Positions 27,996 to 36,717 of a stretch of 64,000 nucleotides of DNA are shown here, piece by piece (the stretch's first letter is position 1; every line of letters begins with the position of its first letter). This DNA comes from an uncultured Lachnospiraceae bacterium (lineage in GTDB: Bacteria > Bacillota > Clostridia > Lachnospirales > Lachnospiraceae): positions 1 through 64,000 of the forward strand of contig CAJUFL010000009.1 of NCBI GenBank assembly GCA_910585605.1, in the 5' to 3' direction. The notes below the pieces were generated by a model. That model was not told the origin of the DNA and made no database searches. It saw only the letters and a program-made list of their open reading frames with translations. A program made the translations under genes and the position numbers.

Positions 27996-28685
27996 ATGGA
28001 AATAATTGATTACACCAGAGAATCTTTAATGGAGTTATTTACTGACGCTTTACCAGCGATTAATGAACAATTTCTTTTAATTAAAAAACTAGATGATTTA
28101 TTCCCAATATTCAATGATTCACAAGAAAAAGGAAAAAAAACAGAAAAAAATACTCCCATTATTATTGCATTGACCATCCTATTTTTATCTCCAGCATTAA
28201 TATTTTTTCTCTATTGTATTTTCAATAAAGAATATTCTGAATCTACCAAAGCATCCTTAATGACGGCTACTATTACATATATTTTTTTGATTTCTTTTAT
28301 GCCACTAATATTTTTTATTTCGAAGGCTATCCAGAACAGAGGTACTGGCAAGCTTCAAGAAAAAATAAATCATGTCTTTTTCCAAATCCAATCCTTGCAT
28401 GAAAAAAATCCTGCTTTAGATATTATTCCTCTTAAATATCAAACACCTGTAGCACTAGAAGAAATGACCGAATATTTAGCCAACTACAGAGCCACTAATT
28501 GGACTGATGCAGTAAATATTTTAGAAGAAACCGTTCATAGAAATAATATGCTCTACTATCAAAACAAGCAACTTGCTACACTTAATCAACAATTAGGTGT
28601 AATTAATAATATTAAGAAAAATACTGATACTTCTGGGTTGGATGTTTTTACTGCTTTAACAAGTCTTGCAAGTAGCCTTATGTAA
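27996..28685 (+). CDS. Hypothetical membrane protein
   Basis: 229 residues. Two adjacent membrane helices (about 53-75 and 90-112) connect a N-terminal segment to a C-terminal helical, Gln/Asn-rich domain (about 120-229) with coiled-coil character (NMLYYQNKQLATLNQQLGVI). No family recognised. AAGGAG site. It follows the XRE gene in the same direction and shares a half-site upstream, so it may be repressed by it. Convergent with the HTH_36 gene; the 190-bp gap between has nothing clear. Confidence 0.6.
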   Translation: MEIIDYTRESLMELFTDALPAINEQFLLIKKLDDLFPIFNDSQEKGKKTEKNTPIIIALTILFLSPALIFFLYCIFNKEYSESTKASLMTATITYIFLISFMPLIFFISKAIQNRGTGKLQEKINHVFFQIQSLHEKNPALDIIPLKYQTPVALEEMTEYLANYRATNWTDAVNILEETVHRNNMLYYQNKQLATLNQQLGVINNIKKNTDTSGLDVFTALTSLASSLM

Positions 28686-28876
28686 CCAGCATATAAAGTA
28701 TTCAATTATTACTTCTTTGTATATGCACAAGATAATATCTATGAACCTGTTGATGTATGGGATATGGTCAACCATCATACCTTTTTATTTAATCAAAATA
28801 TAGATTATTTAATAATTACTTCTTTTTCATCATCCCAATATAGTTTAGATAGGGTGCAATTTTTGACATAAAGCAG

Positions 28877-29764
28877 TTACAACCGCAGTATGTTCCGGAT
28901 TTTTTCCAGTCCGGAACGTATTGCCGACCCAATTTTATTGCTCCATACTTTTAAAAGCATCTGTACTTTCCCTCTCTTTTGTGTAGTCTGCATATCTTTT
29001 TCAAGTTCCTGATACTGATCAGAGGATAACTCTTGTGAATCTTCCCCATATGTTTCATGAGTCTCTTCTCTTTCCTCTTTTTTATGGATATTACCAGTTA
29101 GTTTTATCAATATTAATCTTTTACCAGAAACTGCTGCATATCTTACCTTGATCAAATTCTTATTCCGCAGTTTTTTCAGGAGCTTCATAAAGGTTCTGTT
29201 CCCGACACCGATTGCTTTCATGAATGTTTCCGGAATATCATACGCTATGCCTTTCTTATCTGCCCTGTGGATAAGATAGATCAGCAGCAGCTTTTCCCTT
29301 CCGGATAACTCCATATCATAGATTTTCATAATCTCAGCTGCTTTATTTATTTTATCCGGAACATTTTCATCCTGGTTCATTCCATTTTTCATATAAATAT
29401 CATCATTAGGGATATGGAAAGAAACCTGTCTAATCTGTTCTTTTTCATCATCGGTATACCGGATCTGTCCTGGAACATCCTCTGTGATACCCAGGTTAAA
29501 TACATACTGGTTGGTCAGCTGCTGGTGGTTATACCAACGGTCTTTCCGGATAATATAACCGGCTTTTTCCAATTTACGCATATTATACTGGACAGTACGC
29601 TTGCATACGTTTAATGCTTTTGCTATCGTCTCTACTGCCGGAAAACAACGCTCCTTATCTGATCTATATACCAGATACTGTAACAGTAGGATACACCCTT
29701 TTTTTAATTCATTATCCCTGTATGCTGCATTCAATAAATCATATTTTGTTTCAAATCTCTGCAT
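28877..29764 (-). CDS. Helix-turn-helix (HTH_36) replication-type protein
   Basis: 295 residues with two winged-helix domains. The first (about 20-80; CFPAVETIAKALNVCKRTVQYNMRKLEKAGYIIRK) is HTH_36, the second (about 150-225; YDIPETFMKAIGVGNRTFMKLLKKLRNKNLIKV) is similar in layout. Proteins of this type in Firmicute plasmids and ICEs act as replication initiators or regulators. The C-terminus is Lys/Gln-rich. The start follows a hairpin with U-tract and an AAGGAG site. Confidence 0.7.
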   Translation of the reverse strand: MQRFETKYDLLNAAYRDNELKKGCILLLQYLVYRSDKERCFPAVETIAKALNVCKRTVQYNMRKLEKAGYIIRKDRWYNHQQLTNQYVFNLGITEDVPGQIRYTDDEKEQIRQVSFHIPNDDIYMKNGMNQDENVPDKINKAAEIMKIYDMELSGREKLLLIYLIHRADKKGIAYDIPETFMKAIGVGNRTFMKLLKKLRNKNLIKVRYAAVSGKRLILIKLTGNIHKKEEREETHETYGEDSQELSSDQYQELEKDMQTTQKRGKVQMLLKVWSNKIGSAIRSGLEKIRNILRL

Positions 29765-29781
29765 AATTATGTCTCCTTATC

Positions 29782-29806
29782 AAAAAAGCTCCGGATGATC
29801 CGAAGC
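29782..29806 (-). terminator. Hairpin/U-tract just upstream of HTH_36 gene
   Basis: On the minus strand GCTTCGGAT-C-ATCCGGAGC is followed by TTTTTT and then, after a few bases, the AAGGAG ribosome binding site of the next gene. This is one member of an element-wide pattern of terminator-like leaders. Confidence 0.65.
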
Positions 29807-29960
29807 ATGAATTTTTTGTGTATTTATAATCTCTGCTGTTGCAATCTGTTCATAATTATGCTATTCTCTATCCAATGGGTTTGGTAGCGAATAGCATTAC
29901 TATTTGTTATACCATAAAAGGAGGGTGTTACTGGCATCCTCCTTTTGTTCCAATTCCTGA

Positions 29961-29989
29961 TTGATTTTCTGGTTACGGAATGCTATAAT
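29961..29989 (+). promoter_or_regulatory. Promoter of the antisense RNA
   Basis: TTGATT, 17 bp, TATAAT, with TG one base before the -10 box (extended -10). It faces the antisense RNA of the toxin locus and predicts a start near 29996. Confidence 0.75.
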
Positions 29990-29995
29990 AAGCAT

Positions 29996-30087
29996 ATGAA
30001 AGAGCAACCGCCCACAAAGTGGTTAGCCTCCTGGATTGAATTAAGAAATCCGCTTCAGTTCTGCTAAGTCGTGAGCGGATTTTTTAA
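29996..30087 (+). ncRNA. Antisense RNA antitoxin of type I locus
   Basis: A predicted RNA of about 90 nt starts just past the strong promoter and ends at a terminator (AAATCCGCT...AGCGGATTT followed by a T-run, 30046-30085). It lies opposite the 3' end of the toxin mRNA: the two RNAs share the terminator region, as in TxpA/RatA-type pairs. The 5' part contains GCAACCGCCC...AGTGGTTAGC, which can fold. It also contains a 23-codon frame beginning exactly at the predicted start point (see findings). Expression was not tested. Confidence 0.7.
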
Positions 30088-30090
30088 TGC

Positions 30091-30177
30091 TTATTTTTCC
30101 CTATCTATATAGGTAAGCAACGCAATCAGAAAACTACCAAATAAAAACAATACTGTTATAACCTGATATGTATCCAT
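30091..30177 (-). CDS. Holin-like type I toxin, 28 residues
   Basis: A 28-codon frame (begins MDTYQVITVLFLFGSFLIAL, ends YIDREK) with a strong GGGAGGTGG site. A single hydrophobic helix with a few polar ends is the hallmark of putative holin-like toxins of the TxpA/BsrG type, which insert in the membrane and depolarise it. It is convergent with the antisense RNA, and an anti-ribosome-binding-site hairpin is seen in its leader. Too short for ordinary gene callers. Confidence 0.82.
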   Translation of the reverse strand: MDTYQVITVLFLFGSFLIALLTYIDREK

Positions 30178-30184
30178 CGGCGCC

Positions 30185-30212
30185 ACCTCCCTTCTTTTGT
30201 AATCCGGGAGGT
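30185..30212 (-). promoter_or_regulatory. Leader hairpin that hides the toxin ribosome binding site
   Basis: On the minus strand ACCTCCC (complement of 30206-30212) is perfectly complementary to GGGAGGT (complement of 30185-30191), which is the toxin's ribosome binding site, with 14 bases between. Such pairing keeps full-length type I toxin mRNA untranslated until processed. Confidence 0.6.
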
Positions 30213-30244
30213 TTCCACTCAGTACACGATTACTCTCAACACTC

Positions 30245-30273
30245 ATTATAACAGATCTTCCACTCTTTTTCTA
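30245..30273 (-). promoter_or_regulatory. Toxin promoter candidate
   Basis: On the minus strand TATAAT (complement of 30245-30250) has TAGAAA 17 bp upstream, a weaker -35 match. It would give a leader of about 60 nt ahead of the toxin start. Confidence 0.45.
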
Positions 30274-30284
30274 TAACAATCTGC

Positions 30285-31571
30285 TTACCATTCACATTTC
30301 TCATAAAATACATTGTCGCCTACATTGATTCCATTCTTTTCAATTCCCAACTGTTTCGCATAGGCTGCCGATATGAAATAACATCGGTTTCCAATCGGAT
30401 TCGCTGCTGTTCCCTCTAGCACTGCCCTTGCTGATTTTAAAGCCCAGTCCGGTGCTTTATTCAAATATTTGTTCCAGGGACTGTTAAACTGCCCTTTTGC
30501 TGTTACCACTTCTTTTACCGTAGAACCAAAGCCTTTGGCATTTACCCGGTTCATGACAACATATCCTACTGCATGCTGCCCTTCTTTACTGGTAGAAAGG
30601 GATTCTGCCGCTATACAGGCTGCCATATATTTTAAATCCTGTTCGGAATAAGCAGCCTTGATATAACGTCCATATCCACATGGCTTTCTGTATCCGATGT
30701 CCGATATCTTAATTCCGCCTTCAGGATACGGTTTTGAATTGCTGGCATGGATTACCTGGCTGTTTCCAATATACATTGTCACATGGCTGATCTGCCCTGA
30801 GCTGTCCGTATAAAAAAGCAGGTCTCCCGGCAGAAGATCCTTCTTTTCTATCTTTTCAGATGCATGATACTGTTCTGCTGCTGTCCTCGGTATCTTTATG
30901 TCAAAATGTTCATATACCCTCATGGTAAACCCTGAACAGTCTGCCCCATTCGTCAGGCTGGTGCCTCCATATACATATTTATTCCCGATAAACTGCTTTG
31001 CATAGGCGACCATTTCCTTTCTGATGCCGGTAGTGGCTGTCGTGGAATATATAATCTCCTCTTTGGGATCCACATACTTCAGCGGATCAACATATTTCCC
31101 ATCCTTCAAAATGGAAAAGTGACTGTGCGGACCACTGGATATTCCCGTATTCCCGGATAAGGCTATCACCTGTCCTCTGGATACCGTATCACCTGCACTC
31201 ACTAGCAGCGTGCTGTTATGCATATAATAGCTTACAAAATGTTCATCATGTTTTATTGCTATCCAGTTTCCTTCCGATGCAGAAGCTTCTGCCACTGTAA
31301 CAGTACCGCCTTTGGACGCCACTACATCCGTTCCTTCCTGGCATGCGATATCGATTCCCCTATGGTCTGTGGATGCTCCTGCGGTCGGGGAATTTCTTTT
31401 TCCAAAATAGGAAGATATCGTCCTGCATTCCGGAACCGGCCACATCCATTCTTTTGTCCCATAATAATATCCATTCCCTTCACTTTCCTCAAATGAACTA
31501 CCTAAAATGGCACAGAAAATAAGGAGAAATCCGAAGAATCCCCCTATTATCCATGCCAGTATCCGGTCCAT
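30285..31571 (-). CDS. Three-domain cell-wall hydrolase (M23 + NlpC/P60 + SleB-like)
   Basis: About 428 residues: an N-terminal anchor helix, then an M23 peptidase (about 45-170; zinc ligands in DHRGIDIA and HSHF), an NlpC/P60 peptidase (about 190-310; catalytic Cys in GADCSGF and His in ISHVTMYIG), and a SleB/cell-wall-hydrolase domain (about 320-428; AAESLSTSKEGQHAVGYVVMNRV). It takes the VirB1 role of opening peptidoglycan for the conjugation channel. ATG 31571 shares a base with the VirB4 stop (TGATG). All motifs look intact. Confidence 0.9.
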   Translation of the reverse strand: MDRILAWIIGGFFGFLLIFCAILGSSFEESEGNGYYYGTKEWMWPVPECRTISSYFGKRNSPTAGASTDHRGIDIACQEGTDVVASKGGTVTVAEASASEGNWIAIKHDEHFVSYYMHNSTLLVSAGDTVSRGQVIALSGNTGISSGPHSHFSILKDGKYVDPLKYVDPKEEIIYSTTATTGIRKEMVAYAKQFIGNKYVYGGTSLTNGADCSGFTMRVYEHFDIKIPRTAAEQYHASEKIEKKDLLPGDLLFYTDSSGQISHVTMYIGNSQVIHASNSKPYPEGGIKISDIGYRKPCGYGRYIKAAYSEQDLKYMAACIAAESLSTSKEGQHAVGYVVMNRVNAKGFGSTVKEVVTAKGQFNSPWNKYLNKAPDWALKSARAVLEGTAANPIGNRCYFISAAYAKQLGIEKNGINVGDNVFYEKCEW

Positions 31572-33403
31572 CACCTGCCTCCGGCAGAACCAAAGTAATC
31601 CCATTTGTATTCTGCTATCTCAAACATGACCTTCATGTGCATATGCCCGATGATCATAAGGGCAAGTCCTTTCTGCATCAGCTCAAGGGTTTCCTCTTCC
31701 GCTTCCGTCAGATTGTACAGTGCAACCGTATCTTTCAGGTTCTGTCCGTCACATCCCATCAGTATCTTGATTGCAGCAGAATCCAGGACTGCCTGGCCAT
31801 ATACCTTAACGGATTCATCCAGGAAATCGACCACAGAATGGGATACGAGTACAAAGGATATCTCATACTTACGTCCTCGTTTCAATCCATTCCTCAGGAA
31901 TATCAGCGACTGCGGAATCTTCTGGTCTATCATCAGATAAGCTTCATCTGCCACGATCATAGTCTGCTCTGTCCTGTCCTTAGAAGCTTCTATCCATATC
32001 CATGTCAGGATGTTATAATATTGTGCCCCTTTTACATAATCCGGTGCATTGTTCTGTAAATCGTGTGTATCAATAACAACCATGTTGGAATTAAGGTCAA
32101 TAGTAGTATGCCCGTTCCATAAAAACTGGAGGGCACCGGTTACCATGTTCCCAATAAATCCCTTCAGGGCAAGCAGATCTGTTTCCCGCCGTGTTCCGGA
32201 ATCCAGAACCGGCTTTAATTCTTTTTCAACATCCTCATACACATCAGACATGATGGGATAATCTTTATTCTGGAACTGTAAAAAATCCGTTTCCCACTGC
32301 ATTCCAAAACGGCTGTAGGTCTTTAACAGGATATTTTCCAACTCGTTTAATTGTGGAATAGTGATCCCCGGACATGCCATAGCAAACCAGGATTTTAGAT
32401 GCATTAAATATGCTGCAAGGTCCGGTAATCCTTTTTCTTCTCTGTATTCCCCATTCTCATCCAGATCCTCCGGAAGAACCCTGACCTGTAGCGGATTAAT
32501 CTTACCTGAACCGCCTCCTGCATTAATCCAGGTTCCTCCAAGCTTTTTGCATTCTGTCTTGTATTCTCGTTCCGGGTCTATCACCAGAAGCCTGGTACCC
32601 ATGGCATATTCCATAAGTATGATATCTTTTACTTTCGTGGACTTCCCCGTTCCGGGCATCCCCATAATGACCATGTGTGAATTATTCCTGTCCTGCCCTC
32701 GTTTCCAGGGATCTAAGATCATGTTGGAGTTTGCCAGGTTACTGCTGTCCGTTAATGACCCGAATACATATCCTGATCCATCATTGAACCCGGAAGAAGC
32801 AAACGGAAATCCCCCCAATATGGAACGTAACGGTGTCGGTTTTTCCAACACCTCACTGATCTCCTTATTTTTTATATAACAGGGTGACATATGCTGGTAA
32901 CAGAATCTTTGGAGATCTGCCATCAGGCGGTAACGGTGCTTTCCCTTTTTGCACTCCCCTTTTACCCTGGAATCTGCTTTATCTATATATTCACCTTCCC
33001 CAATCGTCATAATGGTCGTTGTGACAGCCCCTACGCTCTCCTCCTTCCGGCATAGGTCTTCCAGCATCTTGTCCGAATTATCCAGTGCCGCCTGAAGTCT
33101 TTTTTCCTGAAGGGGATCCGTCGTCTCATGTAACCTCCGGTTCAGTACCTTCATATTGTTATTAATGACGTCCATGGCATCCCCCTCCGGAAGGGGCTTA
33201 TATGAGACAGAAGCAATCGTTCCTGGAATATTCATCAGGGGTTCCATCCATCCATAATCAACATTTTCATTGTATCTGGTAATTCCATAGCATTTTGCCG
33301 TATTTTCCCCTATCTCCAGCTTATTTTTATGGCAGATAAACCCAATAGGGGAGATCATATTTAACAATGCGTGGTTTACTGTTGTCTTTTCTTTCGCCTT
33401 CAT
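31571..33403 (-). CDS. virB4: VirB4-type conjugation ATPase (C-terminal part)
   Basis: 610 residues. Walker A GMPGTGKSTK (about 248-257), Walker B MIVADEAYLMI (about 480-490), and further motifs GRKYEISFVLVSHSV of the VirB4/TraC family. It powers assembly of the mating channel at the membrane. The VirB4 N-terminal domain is encoded separately by the preceding gene, which overlaps by four bases (ATGA). The coupled cluster is 34074-34262, 33400-34077, this gene, and the hydrolase. Confidence 0.92.
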   Translation of the reverse strand: MKAKEKTTVNHALLNMISPIGFICHKNKLEIGENTAKCYGITRYNENVDYGWMEPLMNIPGTIASVSYKPLPEGDAMDVINNNMKVLNRRLHETTDPLQEKRLQAALDNSDKMLEDLCRKEESVGAVTTTIMTIGEGEYIDKADSRVKGECKKGKHRYRLMADLQRFCYQHMSPCYIKNKEISEVLEKPTPLRSILGGFPFASSGFNDGSGYVFGSLTDSSNLANSNMILDPWKRGQDRNNSHMVIMGMPGTGKSTKVKDIILMEYAMGTRLLVIDPEREYKTECKKLGGTWINAGGGSGKINPLQVRVLPEDLDENGEYREEKGLPDLAAYLMHLKSWFAMACPGITIPQLNELENILLKTYSRFGMQWETDFLQFQNKDYPIMSDVYEDVEKELKPVLDSGTRRETDLLALKGFIGNMVTGALQFLWNGHTTIDLNSNMVVIDTHDLQNNAPDYVKGAQYYNILTWIWIEASKDRTEQTMIVADEAYLMIDQKIPQSLIFLRNGLKRGRKYEISFVLVSHSVVDFLDESVKVYGQAVLDSAAIKILMGCDGQNLKDTVALYNLTEAEEETLELMQKGLALMIIGHMHMKVMFEIAEYKWDYFGSAGGR

Positions 33404-34077
33404 TCTTCCACCTCCATTATTACCGGAAGTCCCGGCTCTGCCGATACTTCCTCTGTATTGATATAGGCTGGATTATGTACCAGGTTGCAGAAGCGGATGA
33501 TATCCGGCTTTTTCAATATCTGTCCCACTATCCCTATTGATTCATAGGCAGCTGTAATCTGTCTTGCCCGCTCCATCAGCTCTGTTTCAACCCCTTCTTT
33601 ATAAGGTGCCCATATCTTTATGTAAAACTGCCGCTCTATCGCCTCTCCTCCACCAATCTTCTTTTGCAGTTCATTCATTTCCTGTTTCAGCAGCTTTTTT
33701 CTTACCGGGTTATCAGTCTGATCCCGCATCTGCCTGTAACGGCTGATCAGCTGCGATATGTCCATTGGTCTCGATACAGCCGTTAATATCCATGGCTGTC
33801 TGTCCTTTGAAACCTCTGCAACCAAGGTATTGGTCTTCATCCTTTTTTCCCTTCTCGACCACAGGGAAGACATTGGCGGCTGTAAACGAATATAAGATAT
33901 ACAATAATCATCCCTGGTATATAAGACATTTCCTATAATATCCCTGACATTAATAAAATCCTGAACAGACACCTCCTGCCCAGCACACTTTCCTGTATTT
34001 CCTTTTTGTCCGGATTTTGATAAAAAAAACAATCCTCCGGCACATAACAATATAACTATAATCGGAAACAACATCAT
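33400..34077 (-). CDS. VirB4 N-terminal domain-like membrane protein
   Basis: 225 residues. One membrane helix at the N-terminus (about 2-20) then an alpha/beta domain (YTRDDYCISYIRLQPPMSSL, WILTAVSRPMDISQLISRY and IKIWAPYKEGVETELMERA) that looks like the N-terminal part of VirB4/TraC proteins (the QLISRY and EI-KIWA layout). With the next gene it makes a VirB4 of about 835 residues in two pieces, coupled by an ATGA overlap. Read as a natural split, since both frames are clean and start well. Confidence 0.65.
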   Translation of the reverse strand: MMLFPIIVILLCAGGLFFLSKSGQKGNTGKCAGQEVSVQDFINVRDIIGNVLYTRDDYCISYIRLQPPMSSLWSRREKRMKTNTLVAEVSKDRQPWILTAVSRPMDISQLISRYRQMRDQTDNPVRKKLLKQEMNELQKKIGGGEAIERQFYIKIWAPYKEGVETELMERARQITAAYESIGIVGQILKKPDIIRFCNLVHNPAYINTEEVSAEPGLPVIMEVEE

Positions 34078-34262
34078 GATCTATCAGCTCCTTTCCCATT
34101 CTCCGAACCAAATGGTCTTTCCTTTATGAACGCCTGAATTTTCCTGGATTTTGGAGAATCAATCCAAAGCGGTGTGACATCGATGTAATGCCGCCCATGT
34201 ATTACCAGACGTTCCAGTCCAAGTTCCTCCGGAGTAAAGCTGTAATATTTTTCTTTACCCAT
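34074..34262 (-). CDS. Small hypothetical ICE protein
   Basis: 62 residues, charged, with no membrane segment (KEKYYSFTPEELGLERLVIH). ATG 34262 has GGAGG five bases upstream; the frame extends to 34274 with no better start. Its stop overlaps the next gene by ATGA, so it belongs to the VirB4 cluster. No family recognised. Confidence 0.6.
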   Translation of the reverse strand: MGKEKYYSFTPEELGLERLVIHGRHYIDVTPLWIDSPKSRKIQAFIKERPFGSENGKGADRS

Positions 34263-34275
34263 ATTTTCCTCCAAA

Positions 34276-34300
34276 AAAGGACGTCCTTTACGAACGTCCT
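34276..34300 (-). terminator. Hairpin/U-tract abutting the ribosome binding site of 34262 gene
   Basis: On the minus strand AGGACGT...ACGTCCT is followed by TTTTTT, which runs straight into GGAGGAAAATATG. The U-tract and ribosome binding site touch. Confidence 0.65.
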
Positions 34301-34337
34301 CATAATAAAAAATATTCTATTTTAAAGTTCCAGTTCA

Positions 34338-34760
34338 TCATCGGAATGGCAGTTCGTCCTCCACCCCGTCAGGGATACTCATAAAACCGTCTGCATTCGC
34401 ATTAGCAGGTGTTGGTATTCCAGAAGCTCCTTCCTGATTTCTCTTACTTTCAGCAAACTCCTGATCTTCTACCACCACTTCCGTGGTATATACCTTGACA
34501 TCTTCTTTGTTTGTATAACTCCCTGTCTGGATCCTGCCAGTAATGCAGATCTTAATTCCCTGCTTTAACCATTTTTCCGCAAACTCTGCACTCTTTCCAA
34601 AACAGACACAGTTGATAAAATCCGCAGACTGCTGGTTGTCCTTTGCAAACCTCCTGTCTACTGCCACGGTATATCTTGCAATCGCCATGGCATTTTCGCC
34701 CTGGCTGTATCTTACTTCTGGGTCTCTTGTAAGACGGCCCATTAATATTGCTTTATTCAT
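34338..34760 (-). CDS. ssb: Single-stranded DNA-binding protein
   Basis: 140 residues. OB-fold motifs MNKAILMGRLTRDPEVRYSQ, FAKDNQQSADFINCVCFGK and GSYTNKEDVKVYTTEVV; the C-terminus ends in the acidic EDELPFR-like tip (normal tips read DDIPF). It coats the transferred single strand and protects it in the recipient. ATG 34760 has GGAGG eight to nine bases upstream; the frame is open further to 34775. Preceded by a hairpin. Confidence 0.94.
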   Translation of the reverse strand: MNKAILMGRLTRDPEVRYSQGENAMAIARYTVAVDRRFAKDNQQSADFINCVCFGKSAEFAEKWLKQGIKICITGRIQTGSYTNKEDVKVYTTEVVVEDQEFAESKRNQEGASGIPTPANANADGFMSIPDGVEDELPFR

Positions 34761-34777
34761 ATTCTTTTCCTCCAATC

Positions 34778-34802
34778 AAAAAGGACGTTCCGAAGAACGC
34801 CC
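34778..34802 (-). terminator. Hairpin/U-tract upstream of ssb
   Basis: On the minus strand GGGCGTTC-TTCG-GAACGTCC (one G-U pair) is followed by TTTTT and then TTGGAGG ahead of ssb. A stable UUCG loop makes this one of the clearest members of the pattern. Confidence 0.7.
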
Positions 34803-34812
34803 TTTGCATCTT

Positions 34813-35364
34813 TTAATAATAACCGCATTTTTGTATATTCAAGACCATCATTGCAATCGATAGTACAAGTGAAATAACGTATATTACTACTGATATGACA
34901 ATCCCCTTGTTTGAATGATATTCATTGTTTCCCGGTGCCTTTGGATCTGGACCATATTTGTTATCACCCTTACTGGGAATCAACGTAAAGATGAACAGTG
35001 CAAGTGCACCTATGCCACACAGACAGCATCCGAACAGACAAACCGGATAAACCCATCCCGGCATGCTGATGTCATGCAGCCTCCGTACGGTCAGTGCAAT
35101 ATTAAATAATACTATATATACGCTAAAAAATGCTGTCGGCACTGCCAGAACTGTTCCAATTAAACTGCCTGACGTGGAAAATCCCACTTCATATCCGGTA
35201 CTGTAAAAAAGCGGGTCACCGACAATAGAACAGGACAGACATATCAAAGCGATTAAAAAACTGCCAGCCGCTGAATTCATAAAACATGCCACCCAGTATT
35301 CCCTACGTCTTGCCCTTCCTTTAAAATTAAAAAAATTACTAAAAGCTTTCTTATATTCCTGCAT
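34813..35364 (-). CDS. DUF805 membrane protein
   Basis: 183 residues, four or five membrane helices. DUF805 hallmarks FKGRARRREYW near the N-terminus, RRLHDIS and KGDNKYGPDP are all present. Function unknown; these proteins occur on many mobile elements and chromosomes. Lies between ssb and the surface protein gene. Confidence 0.88.
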   Translation of the reverse strand: MQEYKKAFSNFFNFKGRARRREYWVACFMNSAAGSFLIALICLSCSIVGDPLFYSTGYEVGFSTSGSLIGTVLAVPTAFFSVYIVLFNIALTVRRLHDISMPGWVYPVCLFGCCLCGIGALALFIFTLIPSKGDNKYGPDPKAPGNNEYHSNKGIVISVVIYVISLVLSIAMMVLNIQKCGYY

Positions 35365-35425
35365 AAACCATCCCTTCTTTCCTTAATAACAGCCAATTAC
35401 AAATACCACAAATCCAAAAATCTTG

Positions 35426-36553
35426 CTATACATCTGTTTTTCCATCAATATCCGGCATCTTTCTTCTTTTCACTCTAATCATGGCTACTATCAGGATTAT
35501 GAAAAGAAACAGGATTCCGACAGACACTACAGATACTGCCTTGTTCTCTGTCACAAAAGTGATAATGTTCTTCCACACACCAGCATTTTTATAATAAGCT
35601 GTTGCCTGCATGATGTAAGACGGTGGAGCTTCCTCTTCCGGCACATCCACTTCACAGGTGTAAACTGCGTGGGCGGTATACATCTTTCCATTTTCAATAT
35701 CACCTTCATAAACTGCACTGTAGGAAGCCCCATACTGCTGTCCATAGGCTTTTGCATCCCGATTTTTCCCGCCATTCTTATCCTTATACGGCTTGCCGCT
35801 CCATGAAGCTCCGGTAAGCCGATATTTTGATGTATCGTAGCCTAACATACGGACAAGTTCCTCATAATCCGATTCCGTAAAATCCAGCCTGTCCGGATTA
35901 TAAGTAAATTCATGATTTCCCAGATTAAATACTTCTCCATCCAGGTTATGGAAAGTCACTGTTGCCGTAAACCCGTCTATCCAGCCATATTCTGTATGCT
36001 CCATTCTGGCAAACGGAAGCGTGACCGTATTTTCCTTTTTAGTAACCGGTGATGTATAAGTATATTCATATGAATCCGCATGTTCCGGTTCTGACGGAAA
36101 CGTTCCCAGCTTCTGTGTATAGCTGACATGCTCTATATTGGGTTCTTCTGACCATGTGATATCCTTCAGCTGGTACGTATTCCCATCCTCTTCGATGGCA
36201 TCCCTTACCTTAGCCTCATCCTTTTTTAAAAGATCTTTATAATCCTTTGTTTTTTCCAATGTTTTTGTCTGTGGTATAGTTTCAATAACCTGATAATCCA
36301 CCTTATCTAATTTCATGCCACCCATTTTTTCCTTAAATTCCGGTTCCCAGTCTTTATCTGTCACCTCATACTGTTTCTGCAAAGCATATGTGTAGACTTC
36401 CCCTTCATATTCCACATCTTTAAGCTCTGTCTTATATATCTCCTTTATACCTTCAGCCGCTTCTTTCGCATTCACGGCATTTACAGACAAAATGGCAGTC
36501 ACCATGACTGCCACCACCATAAATGCCAGGACGCATTTTCCTGTTCTTTTCAT
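35426..36553 (-). CDS. Membrane-anchored surface protein
   Basis: About 375 residues. A signal peptide (about 1-29), a large outside region with two alike parts (VYTYALQKQYEVTDKDW; FTYNPDRLDFTESDYEELVRM), and a C-terminal membrane helix (about 345-365) with an RVKRRK stop-transfer tail. Not a sortase motif. ATG 36553 (AAAGGAG seven bases upstream) is preferred over 36664. Likely cell-surface partner of the adhesin encoded next; family not recognised. Confidence 0.65.
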   Translation of the reverse strand: MKRTGKCVLAFMVVAVMVTAILSVNAVNAKEAAEGIKEIYKTELKDVEYEGEVYTYALQKQYEVTDKDWEPEFKEKMGGMKLDKVDYQVIETIPQTKTLEKTKDYKDLLKKDEAKVRDAIEEDGNTYQLKDITWSEEPNIEHVSYTQKLGTFPSEPEHADSYEYTYTSPVTKKENTVTLPFARMEHTEYGWIDGFTATVTFHNLDGEVFNLGNHEFTYNPDRLDFTESDYEELVRMLGYDTSKYRLTGASWSGKPYKDKNGGKNRDAKAYGQQYGASYSAVYEGDIENGKMYTAHAVYTCEVDVPEEEAPPSYIMQATAYYKNAGVWKNIITFVTENKAVSVVSVGILFLFIILIVAMIRVKRRKMPDIDGKTDV

Positions 36554-36717
36554 CTTCTTACTCCTTTTCTTCTTAAATATATTTAAAATTGCATTTTCTC
36601 TGTTTTTGTTAGCTTTCAGCTGACATTTTTGTTCACTTTTAGATAACAAGTATGTACCTTTCACTTTCTTTATATTAAATTTGAAATAACTAAGAATTAT
36701 ACAAAGGAGGCGTTTTT

